Origin: Hyphomicrobiaceae bacterium
GTDB lineage: Bacteria; Pseudomonadota; Alphaproteobacteria; Rhizobiales; Methyloligellaceae
Direction: 5' to 3'
DNA length: 64,000 nt
NCBI GenBank assembly: GCA_020637815.1
Contig: JACKJS010000002.1
Location: 372,001 to 436,000 of the forward strand
In this document: one piece after another, positions 17,505 to 25,217 of the stretch
Layout: each line of letters opens with the position of its first letter
Numbering within the stretch: position 1 is the first letter of the stretch
Translations under genes and position numbers: made by a program
Notes under the pieces: generated by a model
The model's database searches: none
What the model saw: only the letters and a program-made list of their open reading frames with translations
What the model was told of the DNA's origin: nothing

Positions 17505-17912
17505 AAGGCCGGTCCGGTCACCGCGCCCCGTCTCTGAAATGCCTCCCGGCCCGTTCATCTCCTGCAAGGAGTGTGATGCAAAGTCCGTCAGACTCTGCTC
17601 GATCTTGCCCCGGTCCTGCAGCGTCGGCGTGTCCGCAGCCAGAAATTTCAGTGTCGCGATCAGGCGAACCTCTTCCTGCAAGTCCCGCTTGGCTTCGATG
17701 AGGTAGGCAGCCGACGCGGCGAAGATCAGGCCCACCGCGATGCCGAAAATGGCCGAGACGCGAAATCCGACCACGCCGGCCACTTCCTTCGTGTCGCCAT
17801 CCCCGAACCGCTTGAACAGGAAGCGTCCAAGAAGCTGAAGACCAAGGCCCACGACGGTGACGGTGAAGCCGCCCAAAAGGCCGATCCATGTGAGATTGCT
17901 CAAACTGTCCAT
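17355..17912 (-). CDS. Truncated DUF4239-like membrane protein
   Basis: The first 120 or so residues look like the N-terminal half of a DUF4239 (bestrophin-like) protein: two hydrophobic helices (about 8-30 and 48-72) with the linker KEVAGVVGFR, then an amphipathic helical region with EAKRDLQEEV. After about residue 120 the reading frame runs antisense through the GFA gene and turns Arg/Gly/Pro-rich, unlike the family, which normally has a second helix pair. I read this as a 3'-truncated remnant fused to antisense sequence, possibly a pseudogene. The start ATG has no good ribosome binding site. Confidence 0.45.
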   Translation of the reverse strand: MDSLSNLTWIGLLGGFTVTVVGLGLQLLGRFLFKRFGDGDTKEVAGVVGFRVSAIFGIAVGLIFAASAAYLIEAKRDLQEEVRLIATLKFLAADTPTLQDRGKIEQSLTDFASHSLQEMNGPGGISETGRGDRTGLLRLGDPVRLAVDMRDLGIDDRPARRRLGPDREVGASNLRIVEGSGPQAD

Positions 17913-18060
17913 CGGGGGTGCCTACCGGATCGAATCGCGGCCTGGCAATTGGGGCGGTTCGTTGGGCGTGGGGCGTATGACCTCACCGTCGCACGCGGTT
18001 GGCTGCGACCCGCACCGATCGTGCAACAGGCTGGAAGTCGGTACGTTTCGTCTATCGCTG

Positions 18061-18093
18061 CAAAAGGAACGGCGGCCCGAAGGACCGCCGTTT
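18061..18093 (-). terminator. Terminator-like hairpin downstream of the LysM/BON gene
   Basis: On the minus strand, ACGGCGG...CCGCCGT (arms at 18085-18091 and 18069-18075) is followed by TCCTTTTG. It lies about 30 bases after the stop of the LysM/BON gene. The T-run is short. Confidence 0.55.
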
Positions 18094-18120
18094 GGATCGT
18101 CTAGAGTGGCGGGCGAAGCC

Positions 18121-18573
18121 TTACGCGTCAGCCTTCTGCGCCGGGATGCGGAGCTTCTGGCCGGGATAGATCCTATCCGGGTGCGACAGCATCGGCTTGT
18201 TGGCCTCGAAGATGGCCATGTATTTGGAGCCGTCGCCGTAAGCCTTCTCCGCAATCGCCCAAAGCGTGTCGCCCTTCGCGACGGTGTGGAACGAGCCCTC
18301 GGGCGTATCGTCCTCGGTCTTGATGTCCTCGTCGACTTTGGAGATGCCTTCCACATTGCCGGCGGCGACGATGATCTTCTCGCGCGTCTCCTGATCGGGA
18401 ACGTCGCCCGTGATCTTCACGGTCTCGCCGTCGACCTCGACCTTGATCTTATCGGCCAAGCTCGGGTCGCCGATTTCCTTGGCGATGGCTTTCGCCGCAT
18501 CGGCTTCGGCCGCATCCGCGCCCGAGCCAAAAATGCTTTTGCCCGCGTTCTTGACGAAATCAAAAAATCCCAT
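18121..18573 (-). CDS. BON and LysM domain protein (Kbp/YgaU-like)
   Basis: A 150-residue protein with a short amphipathic N-terminus (MGFFDFVKNAG), a BON domain at about 28-88 and a LysM domain at about 95-146 (HTVAKGDTLWAIAEKAYGDG to GQKLRIP). This is the architecture of E. coli Kbp/YgaU, a cytoplasmic potassium-binding protein whose LysM may also touch peptidoglycan. There is no signal peptide, which fits that group. It has its own terminator-like hairpin downstream and is probably monocistronic. The gene upstream on this strand is the DUF533 protein. Confidence 0.88.
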   Translation of the reverse strand: MGFFDFVKNAGKSIFGSGADAAEADAAKAIAKEIGDPSLADKIKVEVDGETVKITGDVPDQETREKIIVAAGNVEGISKVDEDIKTEDDTPEGSFHTVAKGDTLWAIAEKAYGDGSKYMAIFEANKPMLSHPDRIYPGQKLRIPAQKADA

Positions 18574-18701
18574 GTCGCTTCCTTTCCTGAATAACCTGTC
18601 CCCAGATGGCTGGGGGCCTCGGGGAGGAGGCCCGCCGAGGCCCGCGTCTCCTGGGCGTCTGGCGATCCTCTTCCGATTCGATATGGCGAACCTTCGAGCC
18701 G

Positions 18702-19664
18702 TCAGGCTGCCGGCGCGCCAACCATCTGATGCAGCCGGGCGACCGCTTCCGGGGCGATCCCGGTTCCTTCCGCCAGACCTTTCAAGAATGCTTTCTCCGC
18801 CGGGGTATCCACGGAGATCGCCATCAACGCGGCAGCGTAGACCTGAATGCCGACTTCAGGATTGGGAATTGCCGACACGAGCCCCGCGAGATCCAGCGGT
18901 TTCGCCATCGCGTTTTGCACGAATTGTTGCTCGTCCGAGGTGATGCCGCCTTCGGAGAGTTTGCCCACCAAGCGCTGCATCTCGTCGGGCGAGATCTCGC
19001 CGTCCGATTTGATCGCCTCGATCATGCCGCGCAGGCACAGTTCCGCGGTTTCGGGCGCCGCGATCTGCTTCACCTCGTTGTCGGACAGGGCGAGCGCTTG
19101 AACGTCGCTCGAATTCGCCGACTGGGCTTGCCAGTTCTTTAGGGCCGAAAGGGCGAGCGTGCCGAGAACGGCCATCGCGCTCCCGCCGATGGCGCCTTTG
19201 GTCGCGCTCCCGCCGCCGCCAAGGATCGCGCCGGCCAAAGCCCCGAGACCGCCAAGTTCGCCCTTGCTCATCCCGCCGACACCGCTTGGGGAGCCGAGGA
19301 TCTGGCCGAGCCCGCCGAGAATATCGCCAAGACTGCCAGAGGATTGACCGCTGGCCGCTTGACCCCCGCTGGACTGGCCACCGCCGAGAATGCTGCCGAG
19401 GACATCGCCCAGTCCGCCGGCTCCGCCGCTCTGGCCGCCGGCGCTCCCGCCAAGAAGGCCGCCGAGTACGTCGCCGAGCCCGCCTGCGGAGCCGCCGCCG
19501 GAGGACTCGCCGCCGCCGAATACGCTTCCGAGCACCGCGCCGAGGTCGGGAGCGCCCGATTCGCCTCCCAGGCCGTTGGGCCCGGTCGCATGTTCAATTC
19601 TCTGCTGGGTCTGGGGGGACATCCCCTGACGCATCAATTCACCGACAATATCTCCAAAATTCAT
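18702..19664 (-). CDS. DUF533/TerB-like membrane-associated protein with glycine-rich repeats
   Basis: A 320-residue protein. Residues about 40-130 are low-complexity, with four or so repeats built on GGLGDVLGxxLGG separated by Ser/Gly/Gln linkers. A hydrophobic stretch follows (about 140-175, GALAGAILGGG and AMAVLGTLALSAL). The C-terminal 130 residues form the acidic all-helical TerB/DUF533 fold (MIEAIKSDGEISPDEMQRL). YebE-like proteins of this type are inner-membrane proteins of unknown function in stress regulons. Repeat number is likely variable between strains. No partner gene is obvious. Confidence 0.82.
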   Translation of the reverse strand: MNFGDIVGELMRQGMSPQTQQRIEHATGPNGLGGESGAPDLGAVLGSVFGGGESSGGGSAGGLGDVLGGLLGGSAGGQSGGAGGLGDVLGSILGGGQSSGGQAASGQSSGSLGDILGGLGQILGSPSGVGGMSKGELGGLGALAGAILGGGGSATKGAIGGSAMAVLGTLALSALKNWQAQSANSSDVQALALSDNEVKQIAAPETAELCLRGMIEAIKSDGEISPDEMQRLVGKLSEGGITSDEQQFVQNAMAKPLDLAGLVSAIPNPEVGIQVYAAALMAISVDTPAEKAFLKGLAEGTGIAPEAVARLHQMVGAPAA

Positions 19665-19786
19665 GGCGGTCTCCGCTCGCAGAAGTACTTCAGTCGGAAG
19701 TATTTATTGATTTGGTGGATGACATTCCGGCGACATGGCCCCGTTGCGCCGCCCTTCAACCCTCGTTTGCCCACAGGCGCGGGCTC

Positions 19787-19798
19787 CCACCTAGGTGG
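19787..19798. repeat. 12-bp perfect palindrome in a divergent intergenic region
   Basis: CCACCTAGGTGG, lying between the DUF533 gene and the small secreted-protein gene transcribed the other way, about 45 bases before a TATAAT box. It is a candidate operator; no regulator is known to me for this sequence. Confidence 0.3.
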
Positions 19799-19840
19799 TG
19801 GGCATCATGTAGGTACGGTAGGACTCGTTTACCAGGGTGC

Positions 19841-19846
19841 TATAAT
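19841..19846 (+). promoter_or_regulatory. Perfect -10 hexamer (TATAAT) before the small secreted-protein gene
   Basis: Consensus TATAAT 38 bases before the ATG at 19884. No good -35 hexamer is found 16-18 bases upstream, so this may be an extended or regulated promoter. Confidence 0.35.
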
Positions 19847-19883
19847 CACATCCGGCACAAGCGTGCCGTTAGGGAGGATTCCG

Positions 19884-20117
19884 ATGGCACGAATCGGCGT
19901 GTTGGCCCTTATCGCCTCGCTTGGAACGGCGTTGGCTCTTGTCGCCTCGGCGCCGGCAACGCACGCCGCCGTTTCCGACGCGGTCCGTAACGCCTGCGAG
20001 AAGAAGGCGAACAAGGTGACGCCGCCCTTGCGGGCCGGGGAGCGCGAGGCCTATATCACCAACTGCATTGCCGACGCGGCGACCGCGCAGGGCAAGGCGA
20101 AGAAGAAGAAATACTAA
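19884..20117 (+). CDS. Small secreted PsiF-repeat-like protein
   Basis: A 77-residue protein with a signal peptide ending near THAA (about residue 29). The mature part has two Cys and the pattern ACEKKA...AGEREAYITNC, resembling a PsiF repeat, a short periplasmic module of unknown function. It ends in a lysine-rich tail (KAKKKKY). The start ATG follows GGGAGGA. The frame is open far upstream into the antisense of the DUF533 gene, but that region has no family character. Confidence 0.65.
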   Translation: MARIGVLALIASLGTALALVASAPATHAAVSDAVRNACEKKANKVTPPLRAGEREAYITNCIADAATAQGKAKKKKY

Positions 20118-20351
20118 GAAGAAAACGACCGCTGCCGGGCGAATCGCCCAAGGCGGGAACGGCGCGCGCAAAACGATGCGGGGCGCGCGGTCGATCCGAC
20201 TAGGCGTTGTGAGCTGGGCCACGTGCGCTGTTGCGCCGCGTCCTCAGTTTCGGGGCTTTTTTTGAAATTCGCGTCACGATCTGGAAACCGGACTTGCGCC
20301 CAGAGCGGTGTTTGGTAGGTTGCGCTGCCGGGAAAAAAGGGACTTTGAAAT

Positions 20352-20588
20352 ATGAAGAACATACTTTCTGGACTGGTTATCGCTGGCCTGACGGCTGTCT
20401 CTTTCGCCGGTGTGGTTCATGCGGACGCCTATACGAAGGCCATTCGCGCGAGCTGCAAGGCGGACTACAAGAGGCATTGCAGCGACAAGACGGTGGGCTC
20501 CAAGCAGCTGGAAGTTTGCATGCGGCAGCACCAGGGCAGCCTTTCCCAGACGTGCCGCTCGGCGCTGAAGGCTGCGGGCTATAGGTAA
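20352..20588 (+). CDS. Small secreted cysteine-rich protein
   Basis: A 78-residue protein with a signal peptide (cleavage near HADA, about residue 25). The mature 53 residues hold four Cys in the pattern SCKADYKRHC...CMRQHQGSLSQTC, similar to a single GLG1-type cysteine-rich repeat, common in exported proteins of Hyphomicrobiales. Two disulfides are likely after export. A T-rich stretch follows the stop, without a clear stem. Function unknown. Confidence 0.65.
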   Translation: MKNILSGLVIAGLTAVSFAGVVHADAYTKAIRASCKADYKRHCSDKTVGSKQLEVCMRQHQGSLSQTCRSALKAAGYR

Positions 20589-21053
20589 TTAGCCCATTTT
20601 TTCGAACGACCAATGGCTGAATGTTGCCGCGACGCCATGCAGTGTGTCATCGGCGTCGCGCAACTGCCACAGGATTCCATCGTCAATGCGAAAGCGGCGT
20701 CCGGATTTCGCGATGCGTATCCCGGAATAGCCCGTTGCGAATCCGTCGCGCGCTACGGCGTCCAGCAGACGCTGGCGTTCGGCGCGATTGGGAACCTCTG
20801 CGGACAGCCGTGACGGCATGCCTACGATTTCGTCCCAACGATATTCAAACAGGGCCTGCGCGGCCTTGTTGGCATAGATGAAGAGCGGATCGGGTGCGGG
20901 GCTATGCGCCAGGACGCAGGCGCGTGCTTCTTCGTAGAGCCAGCGCGGCCTATCCATCGCCGATCCGTTGAGAAAGGGCGGCGCGTGACCAAGCAAGCGC
21001 TTGTAACTGTCGGCAAGAAGTCCGAAAAAGGCGGTGTCCGTGGCAATCGTCAT
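20589..21053 (-). CDS. MEKHLA/PAS-like domain protein
   Basis: A 154-residue cytosolic protein made almost entirely of one MEKHLA (PAS-fold) domain: FFGLLADSYKRLLGH at the start, PLFIYANKAAQALFEY and WDEIVGMPSRLSAE in the middle. Such domains bind small ligands and are found in plant HD-ZIP III proteins and as stand-alone bacterial proteins. I prefer the ATG at 21053 (MTIATDTAFF) to one 11 codons upstream because conservation starts there. It converges tail-to-tail with the small secreted protein gene, whose stop abuts this one. Confidence 0.8.
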   Translation of the reverse strand: MTIATDTAFFGLLADSYKRLLGHAPPFLNGSAMDRPRWLYEEARACVLAHSPAPDPLFIYANKAAQALFEYRWDEIVGMPSRLSAEVPNRAERQRLLDAVARDGFATGYSGIRIAKSGRRFRIDDGILWQLRDADDTLHGVAATFSHWSFEKMG

Positions 21054-21119
21054 GGGCAATGGGGTGCAAACGGGCGATAGGGGCACCAGCCGCAGTTCGT
21101 CCTTCGCGGGTTTCCAGCG

Positions 21120-21251
21120 ATGCTGATTGTCGCCTTCGGTATGATGTCCATCGCCTTGCTGGCCTTCCTTCTCTGGAATCTATTTATCAAATGCCGCGCG
21201 ATTTTGCGCGAGCGCAAGACGCGCCGTAACCGCCGCACCGGGTCCGCATAG
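21120..21251 (+). CDS. Possible 43-residue membrane protein
   Basis: An ATG opens 43 codons to a TAG: a hydrophobic helix (LIVAFGMMSIALLAFLLW, residues 2-19) followed by a strongly basic tail (RERKTRRNRR). That N-out/C-in layout is characteristic of tiny bacterial membrane proteins. The start is 66 bases from the divergent MEKHLA start. No strong ribosome binding site is seen, and a 174-codon frame exists on the opposite strand, so this is suggestive only. Confidence 0.35.
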   Translation: MLIVAFGMMSIALLAFLLWNLFIKCRAILRERKTRRNRRTGSA

Positions 21252-21479
21252 ACAAAGGTTAAATTGCGCGAAGGGCCGATCCGTGTCGTTTGCCCTTCGC
21301 CGATAGTCCTTCCGAGAAGCCGACGTTGGAATCCGGGCAGCAGTGCGCAAATTTCCGTGCGCGCCATGCTTGCGCCGCCGGGTTCACGTGGATTGGCGAC
21401 GCCGGATGTATAGCCGGGCAAGGGGCCAATCGCCGCGAAACTGCCGTACGCGGATGGTCCTATCGCTCTAGCGCCCATC

Positions 21480-21508
21480 TTGACGGGCCGTTCGAGGCAG
21501 GATATCGG
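21480..21508 (+). promoter_or_regulatory. Candidate sigma-70 promoter for the phasin gene
   Basis: TTGACG, a 17-base spacer, then TATCGG, 33 bases before the phasin ATG. The -35 is good and the -10 is half consensus, so this is a reasonable but unproven promoter. Confidence 0.35.
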
Positions 21509-21541
21509 GCGCAATTCTTCCGGACAGCGGAGATCATATTG

Positions 21542-22051
21542 ATGCCCAAGGATATTACCAAAGCCACCGAGCAAAAGACACCGCGAGCGAAATCCAGATC
21601 GAAAGCGTCCGCCAAGGCCAAAGCGTCAGCCAAGCCGGCGAAGAAGGCGGAAGCCAAGCCGCGCCGATCGACGCCGCGCCGGTCGGGCGAGGACGCGGCC
21701 AAAGTTCGAGCCAAGGCAAAGGCGAAGACGGCTGCGCGATCTCACTCCATCGCCACGGTCACGCCCGTCGATAACGTCCTCGTCGGAGCCGCGATGCGAT
21801 CGTTGCAAGCTTCGGTGCCGGCCGCCATCGCGGTGAACACCAAGCTCGCGGACATCGCTCACGCGAATATGAGCGCGGGACTCGAACTCGCGCGGGACTT
21901 GGCGAGCGCGAAGACACCGATGGACGCGATGCGGCTCGGCGTCTCCTATTGGTTCAGCCATATGAGCGCCGTGCAGGCGCAAGCGCGCGAGTTGCAAGGT
22001 TTGTCCGCGGCGTGGGTGAAGACGGCCAGCGAACCCGTTCGCACTGTTTGA
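21542..22051 (+). CDS. Phasin family protein
   Basis: A 169-residue protein with a Lys/Ala/Arg-rich N-terminal 65 residues (repeated KASAKAKASAKPA-type stretches) and a C-terminal amphipathic helical phasin domain (about 85-160: LELARDLASAKTPMDAMRLG...YWFSHMSAVQAQARELQGL). Phasins coat polyhydroxybutyrate granules. The basic N-terminus resembles histone-like tails that tie granules to DNA in some species. PHB metabolism shares acetoacetyl-CoA and 3-hydroxybutyryl-CoA with the ethylmalonyl-CoA pathway encoded further on. A GGAG site precedes the ATG at about 12 bases. Confidence 0.8.
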   Translation: MPKDITKATEQKTPRAKSRSKASAKAKASAKPAKKAEAKPRRSTPRRSGEDAAKVRAKAKAKTAARSHSIATVTPVDNVLVGAAMRSLQASVPAAIAVNTKLADIAHANMSAGLELARDLASAKTPMDAMRLGVSYWFSHMSAVQAQARELQGLSAAWVKTASEPVRTV

Positions 22052-22139
22052 CCGGTCGGGCCAACAACAAACGCAGGTCCCAATTTTGGGCGATTGACGT
22101 AGACTGATGCCTGTCGATCAGGAAGGATCCGGAGGTGTC

Positions 22140-23405
22140 ATGCTGCGCGAAGATCTGGTTTTCGTTGGGACCTGCGACATTGCCGGGCTTGTGCGCGGCA
22201 AGGGTTTTCCGTCCGCCGAGTTGCCCGCCCGCCGTAAGGTCGGCATTGGCTGGACGCACTCCAACCTCATGCAGACATGCTTCGGCCCGATCCTCGATAC
22301 GCCATTCGGGACGAGCGGCGATCTCATGATCGTTCCCGATCCGTCGTCCGAGGTCCATGTGGACTTCCGCGACGGCTCCGCGCCGGAACATTTCTTCCTT
22401 GGCGACATTCGAAACACCGACGGGACTCCTTGGGACTGCTGCGTTCGCGCGTTCCTGCGGCGGGCGATCGGTGCGCTGAAGGACGCCTCCGGCCTGGAAC
22501 TGCTTGCGGCCTTCGAACAGGAGTTCGTCTATACCGGCGTCGAGGACGTTCCCGGTCATGCCTACAGCTTGAGCGCTTTCCGGCGGCAGGGTCTGTTCGG
22601 CGAAATGCTGACGGCGGCCATCCGTGCGGCAAGCGTCCGGCCAGACTCCTTTCTCGCCGAATACGGTCCACGCCAGTATGAGATGACGGTCGCGCCGGAT
22701 GCGGCGATGGCGGCGGCGGACGCCGGCGTGATCGCGCGGGAGATGGCCCGCGCGGCGGCATTCCGTCTGGAAAATCGGGCAATCTTTTCGCCGATGCCGG
22801 TGGCGGACGGCGCAGGCAATGGTGTGCACATCCATTTCAGCCTGCACGAAGCCTCGGGCAAACCCGTGACGGGCGCGCCGGACGGCGTCATGGGTCTCAG
22901 CCCCGTGGCGGCACAGTTCGCCGCCGGAGTTCTGCATCACTTGCCGGCCATCTGCGCGGTGACGGCACCGTCCCCTGTCTCCTATTTGCGTTTGACGCCG
23001 AACCGGTGGGCTCCGACCGTTGCCGATCTCAAGCTGCAGGATCGTGGGGCGGCTTTGCGAGTCTGTCCGGTGTTCGCAGCCAAGGGTGAGAGCGAGCGGG
23101 AAGCACAGTTCAATCTAGAATTCCGCGTCTGCGACGCCGCAGCCAGTCCCTACATGGCGCTCGGTGCACTGATCCTTGCCGGCGTTGACGGTATCGCGCG
23201 TGAACTCGCGCTTCCCAAAGCACCCGCGGCCTTGCCGAATTCGCTGACGGCCGCACTCGATCTCATGGAGGCTAGCGGCACCGTCAAGTCGTGGTTCGGG
23301 CCGGTCTTCTTCGAAGCCTATCTGCGGCACAAAAGGTCGGAGGCGGCCTACGTCGCCGATTTGTCGGAAGACGATCTCTGCGCGCGCTACGCCGAGGTCT
23401 ATTGA
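22140..23405 (+). CDS. Glutamine synthetase family protein (gamma-glutamyl ligase-like)
   Basis: A 421-residue protein with the glutamine synthetase beta-grasp N-domain and catalytic domain. Recognisable are the metal-site AAFEQEFVY, the GPRQYEMTVAP segment, the NGVHIHFSL histidine strand, the substrate-binding YLRLTPNRWAPT stretch (usual NSYKRL replaced), and FEFRVCDAA-like FNLEFRVCDAAASPYMAL. It is shorter than GlnA and lacks the adenylylation loop Tyr motif, so it is more likely a FluG/PuuA-like ligase for an amine. The ATG at 22140 has GGAGGTG before it; the in-frame ATG at 22107 lacks one. The amine substrate is unknown. Confidence 0.82.
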   Translation: MLREDLVFVGTCDIAGLVRGKGFPSAELPARRKVGIGWTHSNLMQTCFGPILDTPFGTSGDLMIVPDPSSEVHVDFRDGSAPEHFFLGDIRNTDGTPWDCCVRAFLRRAIGALKDASGLELLAAFEQEFVYTGVEDVPGHAYSLSAFRRQGLFGEMLTAAIRAASVRPDSFLAEYGPRQYEMTVAPDAAMAAADAGVIAREMARAAAFRLENRAIFSPMPVADGAGNGVHIHFSLHEASGKPVTGAPDGVMGLSPVAAQFAAGVLHHLPAICAVTAPSPVSYLRLTPNRWAPTVADLKLQDRGAALRVCPVFAAKGESEREAQFNLEFRVCDAAASPYMALGALILAGVDGIARELALPKAPAALPNSLTAALDLMEASGTVKSWFGPVFFEAYLRHKRSEAAYVADLSEDDLCARYAEVY

Positions 23406-23509
23406 TCGGCCGCCGCCGGTAACCGCCCGTAAAGGCTAACGCGCCGCTGTTATGCGGACCCTACGCGGCATTGCTATGCTCCGGCCGGCAACTGTGCGAG
23501 GCGCGAACC

Positions 23510-24052
23510 ATGCGACTACCGGCGTTGATACTCCTGACAATCTGTATACTGATGGCTACGGGCTGTAGCGAAGACGAGACCAAAGTCAGCTATATAGTTT
23601 GCGAGAGCACTTATGCGCTCTGCACCACCGCAAAGTGCACATCGATCGAAGAAGGGCAGGAGACCGTGCTCTGCGACTGCGAGGTCAAAACGGGCTATTC
23701 CGTGGGGAGCACGCCTTGTCACGAGCCCATCGAGACCCCTGAGGGGAAGCAGGTCGTCTCGCGCTACTTCCCCATCAAGAGCTTTGCGTTCTGCACGAAC
23801 GAGCGTCCCTGGGCATGGTGCTATGACCGGCCCTGCATCGTCGACAAGAGCGATCCGACGCGCGCCGCCTGCGCCTGCAATATCGTCGAGAACGACGGAC
23901 CCTATGTCATGGTAACGGACAGCTATACGGATGCGACCTGCACGACGGGGTTTTACTCCTCGGCGCGGGTGAAGGACCTCAAACGCGTGACTGAATTCCT
24001 CAAGACGAACGCCGATCTCAAGTCGTTCGCCCTGAAGCAGGTGAACAAGTAG
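23510..24052 (+). CDS. Cysteine-rich lipoprotein with duplicated six-Cys module
   Basis: A 180-residue lipoprotein with lipobox ATGC (lipid-bearing Cys19). The mature part holds two similar modules. The first has Cys31, 38, 43, 55, 57 and 70; the second has Cys95, 104, 109, 121, 123 and 144. Both follow the order C..C-x4-C...CxC...C, so an internal duplication is likely, with three disulfides per module. The ATG at 23510 is preferred over the frame start 13 codons upstream because it begins the signal sequence. No family recognised. It is convergent with the isochorismatase-like gene. Confidence 0.65.
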   Translation: MRLPALILLTICILMATGCSEDETKVSYIVCESTYALCTTAKCTSIEEGQETVLCDCEVKTGYSVGSTPCHEPIETPEGKQVVSRYFPIKSFAFCTNERPWAWCYDRPCIVDKSDPTRAACACNIVENDGPYVMVTDSYTDATCTTGFYSSARVKDLKRVTEFLKTNADLKSFALKQVNK

Positions 24053-24058
24053 GCGAGG

Positions 24059-24679
24059 CTAGGTCTTCGAAAGGATATCCAGCACCTCATCCGTGCGCAG
24101 CATCCGGCAATAGCCCCGGAAACAGTCGAGAGCGGCCTCATGTCTAGCCTCCGTCCCGGCGGCGCAGGCATCGTGGACGCAGGTCATGTAGTAGCCGCGA
24201 TCCGCGCCGTCCTTCACCGCGTGATCGATGCATTGATCGGTGAGGCAGCCCACGACGAAGACGTCCTCGATCCCGATATTGCGCAGCAGGTAGTCGAGAA
24301 CGGTCGAGTTGAAGACGGACGAAGACGTTTTGGGAAGAACGATCTCGTCGCCTCGAGGCGCAATGGCATCGAGCACGCGCGCCTCACGAGAGCCCTTGGC
24401 AAAGCCCATGTTCGACAGCTTATAGTCGAGGCTCCGGTCCCGGCCGTCCGCGGTGAGGTTCTCCATGACCGTATAGATCACCTCGAGCCTGCCGGCGCGG
24501 AAGCCCTGGAGCAGTTTTTCGATATTGGGAACGACGCGGGCCGTCAGTGCCGTATGGAATTCGGGACGCCGCGAAGCCTCACCCGGACCGCAGGTTCCGT
24601 TCTGCACGTCGATCACGAGGAGCGCGGCCTGGCCCGCGATGATCGGACGGTTGCGCGTGTTCGTGGAGGGGTGCGTCAT
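24059..24679 (-). CDS. Isochorismatase-family cysteine hydrolase
   Basis: A 206-residue alpha/beta hydrolase of the isochorismatase/nicotinamidase family. The catalytic triad reads Asp24 (LVIDVQNG), Lys117 (VLPKTSSS) and Cys150 (GCLTDQC), with the usual cis-peptide before the Cys loop region. The family hydrolyses amides (nicotinamide, ureidoacrylate, biuret and others), and the substrate cannot be told from sequence. I start at the ATG at 24679, just before the conserved core. A longer frame with 21 more codons (24742) lacks conservation and would reach close to the divergent gene. Confidence 0.87.
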   Translation of the reverse strand: MTHPSTNTRNRPIIAGQAALLVIDVQNGTCGPGEASRRPEFHTALTARVVPNIEKLLQGFRAGRLEVIYTVMENLTADGRDRSLDYKLSNMGFAKGSREARVLDAIAPRGDEIVLPKTSSSVFNSTVLDYLLRNIGIEDVFVVGCLTDQCIDHAVKDGADRGYYMTCVHDACAAGTEARHEAALDCFRGYCRMLRTDEVLDILSKT

Positions 24680-24771
24680 GGCGCCGAAGTTCTGTTGTGC
24701 TAACGGATCGGTCAGGATGAAATGCTTAACTACCGTTCGCAATTCACCGACGACCTCTTTTGGAGCTTACC

Positions 24772-25212
24772 ATGGTTAGATGTCTCGCCGCCTTGTTGAC
24801 CGTTGTCTTTCTATCGTTGCCTGCGTCCGCTCAGGACAATGTCGCTGCCATCGAGGCGATCGACAACCTCGTCGCCAAGCTGGACGCCGCGTTCGAGGCG
24901 GAGGACGAACAGGCAATCGTCGCACTGACGACGGACGATCATGTGTCTGTGACGCCGTATTACGGGACACCCCAAACCCTGAAGGAAGTCATCCAGACCC
25001 TTCCAGACCTCAAGATCGACCAGACGGATTTGAGCGAGCCCACGGTCGTCTTTCTCGGGCCTGACAGCGCCATGCGGACCCTAACGGCAAAGGTGCAGGG
25101 CACCTATGGCCCCAACAAGGTATCGCAGAAGCTGTTCATCACCTCCATCCTGCGCAAGCAAGACGGCAATTGGCTCGAGAGCTTCTACCAGGCGACGGCG
25201 CTTGCACAGTAG
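24772..25212 (+). CDS. Secreted SnoaL/DUF4440-like (NTF2-fold) protein
   Basis: A 146-residue exported protein: signal peptide to about residue 21 (SLPASA), then a cone-shaped NTF2-like fold recognisable by AIEAIDNLVAKLDAAFEAEDEQAIVAL and a closing strand NWLESFYQATAL. SnoaL-like proteins are enzymes or ligand-binding proteins, and no catalytic residues can be assigned. The ATG at 24772 follows TTGGAG. It is followed closely by a cupin gene, then a small hypothetical gene, in the same direction. Confidence 0.7.
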   Translation: MVRCLAALLTVVFLSLPASAQDNVAAIEAIDNLVAKLDAAFEAEDEQAIVALTTDDHVSVTPYYGTPQTLKEVIQTLPDLKIDQTDLSEPTVVFLGPDSAMRTLTAKVQGTYGPNKVSQKLFITSILRKQDGNWLESFYQATALAQ

Positions 25213-25217
25213 CGGCC

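Noticed and set aside
21050..21574. 174-codon minus-strand frame upstream of the MEKHLA gene
   Set aside because: No family character, Arg/Pro-rich, and it runs across the phasin leader and a better small plus-strand frame.
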